Assembly (NCBI GenBank): GCA_031549185.1
Contig: JAVBQG010000050.1
Coordinates: forward strand, 1 to 60,733
DNA from: JAVBQG01 sp031549185
GTDB lineage: Bacteria; Synergistota; Synergistia; Synergistales; Synergistaceae
Length of the DNA stretch: 60,733 nucleotides
Direction: 5' to 3'
The notes below the pieces were generated by a model that worked only from the letters and a program-made list of their open reading frames with translations, searched no databases and had not been told where the DNA came from. Positions within the stretch are counted from its first letter, which is position 1. The number at the start of each line of letters is the position of its first letter. This document shows, piece after piece, positions 10,827 to 19,706 of this stretch. The position numbers and the translations under genes were made by a program.

Positions 10827-12002
10827 TTATTTGACGACGCGACCTCTCGCTATGACCTTAGCCGGATTTCGCAGAACATTCAGGTCGTCGAACGGGCTGC
10901 CGTCGACGAAAATCAGATCGGCGAAGGCACCTTCGGCGATCACCCCAAGGCGACCTGCCAATCCTAATATAGCACCAGCATTGGCTGTGGCTGCTCGCAA
11001 CACCTCGAGCCTGCTCAAACCGCCCTCTTCGAGCGCGAGAATCTCTTCCGCCAGGCAGGGGTGGGGTGCTTGCGGCGATCCCGCATCAGACCCGGTTCCG
11101 ATCAGGATGCCTTTTTCCCTTGCCAGACGAAGTGCCTTCCGGTGATGCTCTACGACGCGGATGGCCTTCTCTTTGGCGTAAGGCGGAATGCCGGCGTCCT
11201 CTGCCAGGTGGCGGTATATGAAAAAAGTCGGGACGAGGGCCGTACCCTGCTTCCTCATCACCCCCGCCATGTCCTCCTGAATGTAGTGGCCATGTTCGAT
11301 GCAGTCGATGCCCGCTTTCAAGCATTCGCGAATACCGTTTTCTCCGATTGCGTGAGCCGTCACCTTTACGTTGCGTCGATGCGCTTCGTCGACAATCATT
11401 TGAATTTCTTCCGGCCGAAGTTCTATGTCATCGACCCCTTCTCCCGTCTCTCTGCCATAGACGCCGCCGGTGGCGGATATCTTGATGACATGCGCTCCCT
11501 TTGCCACCTGCGTTCTGACACCCCTTAACGCTTCCGCGGGACCATCGACGCACAATCCGTGAAATGGATCGTGTCCACCGGTCATGATGAGGGACATGCC
11601 GCTTCCGAAAATACGCGGTCCCTGAATCTGGCCTCGCTCGACCGCTCGCCCGACAAACAGGCTGGCATTTTCGGGAGAACCAAGATCCCGAACCGCGGTG
11701 ATGCCTTGAGGCAGGTATTTCAGGGTACTGGAGACCGTCTCGAGAAGATGCTCTTCGGGCCCGGTCGTTTCTATTTCCCTGGCCGGATCGTCCCCCCCGT
11801 TCCAGGTCAGATGAACGTGGAGATCGATGAGCCCCGGCAGAACCCACTTTCCGCAGGCCTCGACGACATCCTCTCCTGTTGCCTGAAGAGACGCTTCTGC
11901 CTGTGAGGCGATTTGCGCGATGACACCGTCCGATATCCGGATATCGAACAGACCCTCAAGCGGTTCTCTGCCGTCAAATACCTTGGCTCCACGAATGATC
12001 AT
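10827..12002 (-). CDS. Metal-dependent amidohydrolase (prolidase/imidazolonepropionase-like)
   Basis: 391 residues from the ATG at 12002, preceded by AGGAGG; the longer frame start lacks a ribosome site. Amidohydrolase-superfamily ligands are in place: HVH in GLIDLHVHL, a Lys in HVIKISATGG that would be carbamylated, His in VTAHAIGENG, His in IEHGHYI and the catalytic Asp in GTGSDAGSP. This arrangement is typical of binuclear Zn enzymes cleaving Xaa-Pro or N-acyl amino acid bonds. It follows a paralogous amidohydrolase 77 bases upstream and the two are probably co-transcribed. The exact substrate cannot be told. Confidence 0.85.
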   Translation of the reverse strand: MIIRGAKVFDGREPLEGLFDIRISDGVIAQIASQAEASLQATGEDVVEACGKWVLPGLIDLHVHLTWNGGDDPAREIETTGPEEHLLETVSSTLKYLPQGITAVRDLGSPENASLFVGRAVERGQIQGPRIFGSGMSLIMTGGHDPFHGLCVDGPAEALRGVRTQVAKGAHVIKISATGGVYGRETGEGVDDIELRPEEIQMIVDEAHRRNVKVTAHAIGENGIRECLKAGIDCIEHGHYIQEDMAGVMRKQGTALVPTFFIYRHLAEDAGIPPYAKEKAIRVVEHHRKALRLAREKGILIGTGSDAGSPQAPHPCLAEEILALEEGGLSRLEVLRAATANAGAILGLAGRLGVIAEGAFADLIFVDGSPFDDLNVLRNPAKVIARGRVVK

Positions 12003-12079
12003 GACGCGTCCTCCTCGTACCGTTCCATGGTCTGCGGGGGCGCTGTTCACCCCCCCGCCACAACACGTTCGAATTTTCC

Positions 12080-13309
12080 CTACGCCGCTCTCTTGATGAA
12101 TTTCCCGTCCTGCAGGATGATCAGAATCCTGTCGCGATTCTGGAAGAGGGAGATATCCTCCACCGGGTTCCCGTCGACGAGCAACAGGTCCGCCAGTTTC
12201 CCGACTTCCACGGTGCCGACTTCCTCGTTGACCTTCATGATCTCCGCGTTGACCTTGGTCGCTGCCAGGATCGCGCCCATCGGCTTCATCACGCGGCTCT
12301 GCAGTTCGAGCTCGTTGCCCTTGTACGGCTGGCCGGGGCCGACCATGTCGGAGCCCGATCCGATGACGAGGCCCGCCTTGACGGCAACCTCCAGCGCCTC
12401 CAGGGCCTTCTCGTTCGCGACCTTCATCTTTCGCAGGAAGTAGTCGGGGATGCCGAACTCCACGCCCTTGCGCGACATGAGGTCGTACGTCGCGAGAGTC
12501 GGGACGTAGATCACGCCCTTCTCCTTCAGGATGCGGGCCGTCTCGGCGTCCATGAAATTGCCGTGTTCGATGCGCCCCACGCCCGCCTCGGCACAGCGCT
12601 GCATCGACCTGGGCGAGTAGCAGTGCGCCAGTACGATCTTGCCGACCGCGTCCGCCTCCTCGACGGCGGCGCGCATCTCATCGAGGCTGTACTGCACCGT
12701 GTCGGGCTCGTCGGCGGGGCTTGCGCAGCCGCCGGCCGCCATGATCTTGATGTAGTTCGCACCCATCCGCAGTTCCTCGCGGGCACCGCGCCTGACGGCG
12801 TCGACGCCGTCAGCCACGACCCCCATGTTGAAGGGGTGAGCGATCGGACCGTGCACTTCGGTCGGCAGCCGCATATCGGCATGCCCGCCGGATTGCGTGA
12901 GGGTACGTCCGCAGACCTGCAGGCGAGGACCCTTCACCAGCCCCTGGGCCTGCGCGTCTCTGAATCCGGCATCGGCACCGCCCGCGTCGAGCGCGGAGGT
13001 GAAGCCCTGCATCAGCGTGTCCTCCATCACGTTCAACTGCTTGACGACGATCATGCTCGGCAGGTTTCGCCTCGTCTGCTCCGGCGCCGCAGCGTCGAAG
13101 AGATTCAGGTGTATGTGCGAGTCGATCAGACCGGGCATCAGCGTACGCCCTCTGCAATCCACGACCTCCGCGTCGCTCGGGATGTTCCCCGGCTTTCCGT
13201 CCGTTATGTCGCGGATAATATTGTCCTCGACGATCACGGTCATGGGATAGCGAGGCTCGCTGCCGGTGCAGTCGAGCAGTGTTGCGTCTTTGAATACGAT
13301 CACGGACAT
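12080..13309 (-). CDS. Metal-dependent amidohydrolase, paralogue of the downstream gene
   Basis: 409 residues with HIH in GLIDSHIHLNLFD, the Lys in NYIKIMAAGG, His in VLAHCYSPRS, His in IEHGNFMD and Asp in GSGSDMVGP: the same ligand set as its neighbour. The ATG has AAGGAGG upstream. Cys follows the second-sphere His (AHC), a common variant in prolidase-like members. Two adjacent family members with differing substrate pockets suggest peptide or N-substituted amino acid breakdown, fitting an amino-acid fermenter. No transporter is adjacent. Confidence 0.85.
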   Translation of the reverse strand: MSVIVFKDATLLDCTGSEPRYPMTVIVEDNIIRDITDGKPGNIPSDAEVVDCRGRTLMPGLIDSHIHLNLFDAAAPEQTRRNLPSMIVVKQLNVMEDTLMQGFTSALDAGGADAGFRDAQAQGLVKGPRLQVCGRTLTQSGGHADMRLPTEVHGPIAHPFNMGVVADGVDAVRRGAREELRMGANYIKIMAAGGCASPADEPDTVQYSLDEMRAAVEEADAVGKIVLAHCYSPRSMQRCAEAGVGRIEHGNFMDAETARILKEKGVIYVPTLATYDLMSRKGVEFGIPDYFLRKMKVANEKALEALEVAVKAGLVIGSGSDMVGPGQPYKGNELELQSRVMKPMGAILAATKVNAEIMKVNEEVGTVEVGKLADLLLVDGNPVEDISLFQNRDRILIILQDGKFIKRAA

Positions 13310-13363
13310 TCTCTTACCTCCTTCAAGGTCTTATTCCGGTTCTATTTCAAATGGCCCGTTTTG

Positions 13364-13442
13364 TGTAGGGGCGCACAGTGTGCGCCCGCCAAGAAACGCG
13401 ATCCCTTCAGGGAAAAACTGGCGAACACTGTTCGCCCCTACG
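13364..13442. repeat. Short inverted-repeat (MITE/REP-like) element
   Basis: A 79-bp unit bounded by 22-base inverted ends (GTAGGGGCGCACAGTGTG and the complementary partner GTAGGGGCGAACAGTGTT, two mismatches). The left end is itself palindromic (GGCGCACAGTGTGCGCC). Nothing is encoded. The rest of this intergenic stretch (13310-13584) carries no recognisable gene. Confidence 0.75.
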
Positions 13443-13584
13443 ATAATAACTGTCATATCGATTTAGAATCAAAATTAGGGAGACATCAATTCAATCGCTC
13501 GACTATATCGAGCGCAGAAATAGAGAAACCGCAAGGGTTTATAATCTTCACCCTTCAGGCGCCTGCCGATAAATTGGTCTTTCC

Positions 13585-14649
13585 CTACGAGTTAGGGCGC
13601 AACCTGTTCGCGTTGGTCTTGAAGATGGCCAGAAGGAGCGGGTCGAAGTGCGTGGGCATCGTGCGGCCGTCGCCGTTCATGATGATGTCTACCGCCTCGC
13701 CGTGCGCGTACGCAGCCTTGTAGGGGCGAGCGCTCGTCAGCGCGTCGTACACGTCGGCGAGTGCCACGATGCGGGCGGAGAGCGGAATATCCCCGCCTCG
13801 GAGCCCCGCGGGATAGCCCGTGCCGTCGAATTTCTCATGGTGATACTCCGCGATGGCGACGGCGTCCTCCAGCACGACCCCGCCTCCCGGTAACAGCTGC
13901 TGTGTCTTGCGCAGGATATCCGCTCCGCTCGTGGTGTGCTGGCGAATGATCGCAAACTCCGCCTCCGAGAGAGGACCCTTCTTGAGCAGGATGTTGTCGG
14001 AGACCGCCACCTTGCCGATGTCATGCAGGGGCGAGAGCGCGATGACTCGCCCGCAGGCCGCCGGGCTCAGCAGACTGGGGAACTCGTTGCAAAACGCGCG
14101 GGCAAGGATGCCGACGTACTTCTGGATGCACTGCAGGTGTTCGCCGGTGCTGACGTCCCGGCTCTCCGCCATGAGGGACATGCCGAGGATGATGGCGTTC
14201 TGCGAGAGCATCAGCTCCTCCGTCCGCTGCTCGACCAGCCGCTCGAGCTCGTCGCGATAGAGCTTGTTCTCCAGCTGGTTTCTCACCTTGATGCTGACGA
14301 TGTCGGGGTTGTACGGCTTGGTCACGTAGTCGACCGCGCCGAGCAGAAGACCGCGCGCCTCGCTGAACGACTGCGAGTCGCTCGTGATGAAGATGACCGG
14401 GATGTGGGCGCACGCCTTGTCCTCTTTCATGCGCGCCAGCACTTCGAAACCGTCCATCTCCGGCATGACGACATCAAGCAGGACGAGGTCCGGCTTCACC
14501 TTCTCCATGATCCGCAGGGCGGCCTTTCCGTTCTTCGCGGTGTAAAGCCTGTACATGCCCTCGAGCATCGTGTGGAGCGCGTCGAGATTCTCCTGCGAGT
14601 CGTCCACCAGCAATATCGTATTCATATTCGCATACGATTCTTCCGTCAT
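13585..14649 (-). CDS. Response regulator with HD-GYP c-di-GMP phosphodiesterase output
   Basis: 354 residues. The N-terminal receiver domain has its acidic pair at VDD, phospho-acceptor Asp in LVLLDVVMPEMDG and Lys in YVTKPYNP. The HD-GYP domain (residues ~150-340) carries HDIGK, the HTTSGADIL helix and HHEKFDGTGYPAGLRGGDIP, with the GYP loop complete, so hydrolysis of cyclic di-GMP is expected. The start overlaps the stop of the hybrid kinase gene (ATGA), so the two are translationally coupled and very likely a cognate pair. Confidence 0.93.
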   Translation of the reverse strand: MTEESYANMNTILLVDDSQENLDALHTMLEGMYRLYTAKNGKAALRIMEKVKPDLVLLDVVMPEMDGFEVLARMKEDKACAHIPVIFITSDSQSFSEARGLLLGAVDYVTKPYNPDIVSIKVRNQLENKLYRDELERLVEQRTEELMLSQNAIILGMSLMAESRDVSTGEHLQCIQKYVGILARAFCNEFPSLLSPAACGRVIALSPLHDIGKVAVSDNILLKKGPLSEAEFAIIRQHTTSGADILRKTQQLLPGGGVVLEDAVAIAEYHHEKFDGTGYPAGLRGGDIPLSARIVALADVYDALTSARPYKAAYAHGEAVDIIMNGDGRTMPTHFDPLLLAIFKTNANRLRPNS

Positions 14650-17600
14650 GCCTCTCCCTCCGGATTATCGAGCAGGCCGAAGGCCGCCTCGAAATCGTAC
14701 TCCTCCATCGCCTTCACGACCGCCCTCATGCGCGCGGCACCGACGGCCCAGTCGACGCCCGCGGCCTCCTTCATGAGCGCGTCGCAGAGGTCCACCTGCG
14801 ACGACTCGAAGGCATCGTTCATCCGCGCGACGAGCGAGCGGAGTTCCTCCGCGCTTCCGGCCCTACGGGCCGGTTTTTCCTCCCGCACGAGATCGGGCAG
14901 GGCCAGGATGCGCTCTCTCATGACGCGACATCTCTCCGCGAGGCGATCGTAACTCTCCTCCTTCTCCGCTCCCTCCTGAAACTCCCTCTCGAAGGCGACG
15001 GTTTCCTCGAACAGCACCGCAATGCCCAGGTTTCCCGATACACCCTTCAGCGTGTGGACGGCCCTGCGCGTGTACTCCCGATTCTCCGGAGCGACCGCCT
15101 CGGCCCAGGGGAGCAGTTCGTCGCCGAGCGTGGCGGCAAAACGCCCCAGCGCGTCCATATACTTCTCCCTCTTTCCGCCGAAACGCGCGATGCCAGCAAC
15201 CATGTCCAGCCCCTCGATCGAAACGGCCTCCTCCCCGCCCTCCGTTTCGTCGGCCACGGCGGCCTCGGCGTTCTCCACGATCTCCCGCGGGAGGTTCTCC
15301 AGCAGGCTCTCGTATATCTGCTGTATCTCCATCGGCTTGCCGATGTGCCCGTTCATCCCCTCTTTCAGGCAACGCTCCACCTCTTCGCGCATGACGTTGG
15401 CGGTCATCGCCACGATGGGAATGTCCCTGTACGGTCGGTCGCACGCACGGATGGCGACGGTCGCCTCGTGTCCGTCCATGATCGGCATCATGATATCCAT
15501 AAAGACGAGGTGATACTCGCCGCACTCCAGCATCTCGATAGCCTCGCGCCCGTCGCCCGCGATCGCCGGCTCGATCCCGAAGGCGCCGAGCATCCCCTTC
15601 GCGACGTCCTGGTTGAAGGCATTGTCCTCGCAGAGAAGAACTTTCGCGCCGGAGAAGCGGAGGTGGCTCTCCGCGCCGCGTTTCTTTTCGATGCCGTCCA
15701 TGGCGCCCTGGAATTTGCGGATAAATACGGACGGCGTGAAGGGTTTTTCGATGACGGCCCTGAAACCCGCGGCCTCTATGTCGCGCGCCAGGAGCTGCTT
15801 CGAGTACGCGGAGACCATCAGCAGCCGCACCGGCTCCGACGTCATCGCCCGGAGCTCCCTGGCCACCTCGATGCCGTTGTCCTCGCCCAGCAGATAGTCG
15901 AGGATGACGGTGCGGAAGGGATTTCCCTTCTCCTCGTACTCCCGCACCTTTTCGAAAACCTCTCGTCCGCTAGCCACGCAGACCGTCGGAACGCCGACCG
16001 TCTCCATGATGTTCGCCATGATCTGCCTCGCGCATTCGTCGTCGTCCGCGATCAGAACCGGCCCCGCGTCCAGGTTTCCCATGTCGGCGTCGATACGCTC
16101 CTTCAACGAAATCGCGCCCTTGGCTTTTCGCAGGGTCAGGACGACTGTGGCCCTGGTGCCGACACCCACCTCGCTCTCGACCGTGATCCCGCCGCCCATC
16201 AGTTCGACGAGCTGTTTCGTGATCGGCATCCCCAGTCCCGTCCCCGTGAGATTGTTCTTCGCGTTGTTGTGGAACTGCTCGAACGGAGCGAAGAGGCGTC
16301 CCAGCTGCGCTTTGCTCATACCGAGGCCCGTGTCCTCCACGACGAAACGGAACGTGGCGTCCCCCTCCTCCAGGCCTTCCGCCCACACATGCACGCTCAG
16401 AAGGACGTGTCCCTGCTCGGTGTATTTGGCGGAGTTGTCCAGCAAGTTCTTGAGCACCTGCCACACCCTGGTCTTGTCGCCCAGCACCCGATTGGGCACG
16501 TTTGGGTCGATATCCACGAGCATCTCGACTTTCTTCCTTTCGATCCGCTCGGAGGCGACCATAAACGCGTTGATCAGGATTTCTTCGAGGTCGAACTCCT
16601 CGGTCAGCAGGTCGAGCTTCTCCGCCTCGATCTTGGAGAAATCCAGGATATCGTTGATGATCGTGAGCAGGTTTCTCGCCGACACGTTGATCTTGCGGAA
16701 AAGATCGGCGTTGTCCGCGCTCTGCTCCACATACAGCCCCAGCTGGGAGAAGCCGATGATCGCGTTCATCGGCGTACGGATCTCGTGGCTCATGTTCATG
16801 AGGAAGAGGCTCTTCATCTGGTTGGCTTCCCGCTCCTTCTCCGCCGCCTTTACGAGAAGGTCCTCGCGCTCCTTCTCCGCGGTCGTGTCCCAGATGGTCA
16901 CGACGAGGCAAGCGGTATCCCGATAGACGACGAAGCTGCTCGTGACCTGCGCGTACAGCTCTTTTCCGTCCGGCATCGAGAAGAGCACCTCGACGGTCTC
17001 CGGCACGCCGGAGTCCAGGGCGCGCCGCGCGTACTCGTGAATGATGGCCTCCGTGTCTCGACCGTCCGGCTGCCGGTCCGGGTGGAAGGTCCGCATCGAA
17101 ACCCCCAGCGCGTCCTCCCTCGTCGCAAAACCGAACATCTCGAGGAACGACCCGTTCGCGTACATGATCTTGTAGTCCTCCGGCGTGCTGATGAAGATCG
17201 GAATCGGGACCGTGTCGACCAGCTTCTGCAACTCCTCCTGCATCCTGGCGAGAGAGTCCCTGTGCCGCTCGCGCTCCTCGACGTCGATACCCCAGAAGAC
17301 GACGCCCCGCCCACCCTGTACGGTAACCGTGGCAAGATTCACGTGGAAACGGTGCGTCTCTCCATTTTTCATCGCAAATTGCAGCACCGCCCCATGTGCG
17401 ACGGTATTCTCGCGGAGGATCTCGTCGAACTTCTCCGCCACCCCGCCGTCCAGCAGATGCGGTTCATGCTCCGGGCCGGTCACGATATCCAGGTTGTCCA
17501 GCAGGTAGGAATTCGCCTCGAGAACCCGGCCGCCTACAAGCAGCATATACGCCAACGGCGCGCTCTCGAGGGCGCGCTCCAGCCTGTCCTTGGCAGTGTA

Positions 17601-19409
17601 GAGGTTTTTCTGCGTCTCCACGAGCGTCCTATTCTTCCTTCCCAGGATCAGCATGAAGATCGAAAGCCCGATGATGATCGCAACCGCCGCGCTGACAAGC
17701 AGCATCAGCAGCCGGAAGGCCGTCGGGTTCGCCTCGCGCAGGGACAGCGGCCGGTTGATCACGAGGGCGTCCGCCGGGAGGTCGGCCCTCGAAAGGCCCC
17801 ATCTGTTCAGGACATAGTTGTCGAAGATCCAGCGATTGAGCGCCTCCCCGTCGGTCCGTGTTTCGATCGACGAAACCTGCGCGCCCCTCATAATGGAGAA
17901 GGCCATCTCCGCCGCCGCCTTCCCCTCCGCCTTGCCGTTCGTATATTTCCCGCCCACCTGTCCGTACCCGATCGACGTATCCATCAGGCCGAAGACCGGA
18001 ACGGGAGAGGCCTTGTCGATCCGCTCGCCGATGCTCTCCTCGCTGTAAGCGATGTCCGCCCCGTCCACGAAATAGAAACCGGTCAGGACGAGCGTGTCCT
18101 TCGGCAATTTTTTGATCGTCTCGATCAACTGGGAGAAGGGAAGATCCTTGTTGTGCGTCACTTTGACGATTCCCGCGAGCGGTTTAAGCTGCCGCTCGAT
18201 GATCCCCTTCCACAGCCGTCCGGTCTCCTTGTAGTCGTTGATCACGAAGATGTTCTTCGTACGGGGGAAGAGCTTCAACATCAACAGTACCGTCTCGCGG
18301 GCCGACGGCTCCTCCGTCAGACCCGTCACATTCCCCTCCATCTTCCAAGCATCGGCCGGATCGAACTCCCCCGCGCCGCAGAAGACGACGGGGACACCGG
18401 TAAATAATCTGCCGTAGTAGTCGAACATGAAGGTCATCGCGTTCTGGTCGGAGATGATCACGGCGTCGGGTATCTTCTTCATGATGCTGGCCCGCAGGGC
18501 CGTAAAGACCAGCTTGGCCCTGCTGTCGTTGTCGAGCACGCGGTTGGAGTTGAGATAGACCGTGTGGGTTTGCACGTTCGGGTCGAGCGCGAAGACGTCC
18601 TCGATTCCTTCGCTCAGCTCTTTCTCCCAGGTCATATCGGCATAAAAAGAGGCGACGCGCAGAATCGTTTTCTCGGAGGCATCGCTCTCCCGTACCTGAT
18701 GGGCGATCCTCTTGTACGTGCCGTCGTCCTTCATGGCCTTGATAGTTCGTGCAAGCGCGGGGGCAAGATCCGCGTATTTTTTGTTCAGATAGGGGAACGA
18801 CGGGATCCTGTCCGTCAAACCCGCTTTCCTGACGTCATACGGCACGAGCACATCCGAGAGAAGCGAATTACTCATGACGATCACGTCGCACTCGCCGCGT
18901 ACGAGCGCATCGATCAGAAGAGGGACCGTTTCCTTCTGCACGAGGCTCGCGATGTTCTTCGGCAGGTTGTTGTGGATGTAGTATTTCTGAAAAAGGGTTC
19001 CTACGCGAAGACCGGCGAGGTCTGCCCACGACGTCACTTCGAAGGAGCTGTCCTTGCGCGCGTAAGCCTCAAATTTGACGTTGGTAACTTCTTCGGGGAC
19101 CATCACGAGATTGGGGAAATTCTTCTCCAGGCCTGGCACCTGCGCGTAGAGACCATCTCTCTCCCCGGAATTGGCCGTCATGATGGCGGAGGTCATACCG
19201 AGGGCGTCGAAGGTGACATTGTACCCCATGCGCCGAAAAGCGGCATACAGGATTTGGTCGACCACAGTCGGCTCGTCGAAGGAGATGGTGAAACGGATCA
19301 CCCTGGGTCTCTCGTCCTCCGCAAGAGCGGGCAGGGGCGGGCGGGAAAGGATCGTGATCAGAATAAGGAGAAAAAGGACGGCAATCTGTAGATATTCGGT
19401 TTTCCGCAA
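14646..19409 (-). CDS. Hybrid sensor histidine kinase with dual periplasmic binding-protein sensors, two REC and an HPt domain
   Basis: About 1587 residues from a TTG preceded by AAAGGAG; the frame extends 28 codons further. Order: signal/TM (IAVLFLLILITIL); SBP_bac_3-like domain (~30-245); ABC_sub_bind-like domain (~250-540, with VIISDQNAMTFMFDYYG); TM (~566-588); two PAS domains (~600-720, ~735-850); HisKA with MSHEIRTPMNAIIGFSQ (His ~872); HATPase with VEDTGLGMS and TGTGLGMPIT; REC1 (Asp in VILDYLLGEDNG, ~1170); REC2 (Asp in FMDIMMPIMDG, ~1303); HPt (His in AVHTLKGVSG, ~1452). It would sense small molecules outside the membrane and relay phosphate His-Asp-His-Asp, with the coupled HD-GYP regulator as the output. 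Confidence 0.92.
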   Translation of the reverse strand: MRKTEYLQIAVLFLLILITILSRPPLPALAEDERPRVIRFTISFDEPTVVDQILYAAFRRMGYNVTFDALGMTSAIMTANSGERDGLYAQVPGLEKNFPNLVMVPEEVTNVKFEAYARKDSSFEVTSWADLAGLRVGTLFQKYYIHNNLPKNIASLVQKETVPLLIDALVRGECDVIVMSNSLLSDVLVPYDVRKAGLTDRIPSFPYLNKKYADLAPALARTIKAMKDDGTYKRIAHQVRESDASEKTILRVASFYADMTWEKELSEGIEDVFALDPNVQTHTVYLNSNRVLDNDSRAKLVFTALRASIMKKIPDAVIISDQNAMTFMFDYYGRLFTGVPVVFCGAGEFDPADAWKMEGNVTGLTEEPSARETVLLMLKLFPRTKNIFVINDYKETGRLWKGIIERQLKPLAGIVKVTHNKDLPFSQLIETIKKLPKDTLVLTGFYFVDGADIAYSEESIGERIDKASPVPVFGLMDTSIGYGQVGGKYTNGKAEGKAAAEMAFSIMRGAQVSSIETRTDGEALNRWIFDNYVLNRWGLSRADLPADALVINRPLSLREANPTAFRLLMLLVSAAVAIIIGLSIFMLILGRKNRTLVETQKNLYTAKDRLERALESAPLAYMLLVGGRVLEANSYLLDNLDIVTGPEHEPHLLDGGVAEKFDEILRENTVAHGAVLQFAMKNGETHRFHVNLATVTVQGGRGVVFWGIDVEERERHRDSLARMQEELQKLVDTVPIPIFISTPEDYKIMYANGSFLEMFGFATREDALGVSMRTFHPDRQPDGRDTEAIIHEYARRALDSGVPETVEVLFSMPDGKELYAQVTSSFVVYRDTACLVVTIWDTTAEKEREDLLVKAAEKEREANQMKSLFLMNMSHEIRTPMNAIIGFSQLGLYVEQSADNADLFRKINVSARNLLTIINDILDFSKIEAEKLDLLTEEFDLEEILINAFMVASERIERKKVEMLVDIDPNVPNRVLGDKTRVWQVLKNLLDNSAKYTEQGHVLLSVHVWAEGLEEGDATFRFVVEDTGLGMSKAQLGRLFAPFEQFHNNAKNNLTGTGLGMPITKQLVELMGGGITVESEVGVGTRATVVLTLRKAKGAISLKERIDADMGNLDAGPVLIADDDECARQIMANIMETVGVPTVCVASGREVFEKVREYEEKGNPFRTVILDYLLGEDNGIEVARELRAMTSEPVRLLMVSAYSKQLLARDIEAAGFRAVIEKPFTPSVFIRKFQGAMDGIEKKRGAESHLRFSGAKVLLCEDNAFNQDVAKGMLGAFGIEPAIAGDGREAIEMLECGEYHLVFMDIMMPIMDGHEATVAIRACDRPYRDIPIVAMTANVMREEVERCLKEGMNGHIGKPMEIQQIYESLLENLPREIVENAEAAVADETEGGEEAVSIEGLDMVAGIARFGGKREKYMDALGRFAATLGDELLPWAEAVAPENREYTRRAVHTLKGVSGNLGIAVLFEETVAFEREFQEGAEKEESYDRLAERCRVMRERILALPDLVREEKPARRAGSAEELRSLVARMNDAFESSQVDLCDALMKEAAGVDWAVGAARMRAVVKAMEEYDFEAAFGLLDNPEGEA

Positions 19410-19627
19410 CGGTCTCTCGCTCCTTTTATTTACATCGTCAAGCAACAGATTCCGTAAAATTGCGCCACAAGCGCAAAAATTCAGCAATAACAAGAAAAGT
19501 ATATTAATTCGTGGAAATTTTATTATGTTTTTAAGGGTACGTGGCCATGTGGTTTATATAGATTATTACAAAATTGCTAAATAACACTGCAAATTATGGC
19601 TTGAAGACCAAACATTGTCAAGAACAA

Positions 19628-19664
19628 AAATGCCAGCCAGGGCGTACGAATCTGGTCGGCATTT
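19628..19664 (-). terminator. Intrinsic terminator after the M20-like gene
   Basis: Inverted arms AAATGCC..CCAG and CTGG..GGCATTT with one internal mismatch, followed on the minus strand by a T run. It lies 43 bases beyond the stop of the M20-like gene and separates that operon from the kinase operon downstream. Confidence 0.75.
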
Positions 19665-19706
19665 CGCTTGACAATCTTTTGTCGAAAAAACGATCCGTTT
19701 CGTCCG

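Noticed and set aside
15054..18407. A 1117-residue open frame antisense to the histidine kinase gene
   Set aside because: A composition effect of high GC coding sequence; no recognisable motifs, while the opposite strand encodes a complete multi-domain kinase.
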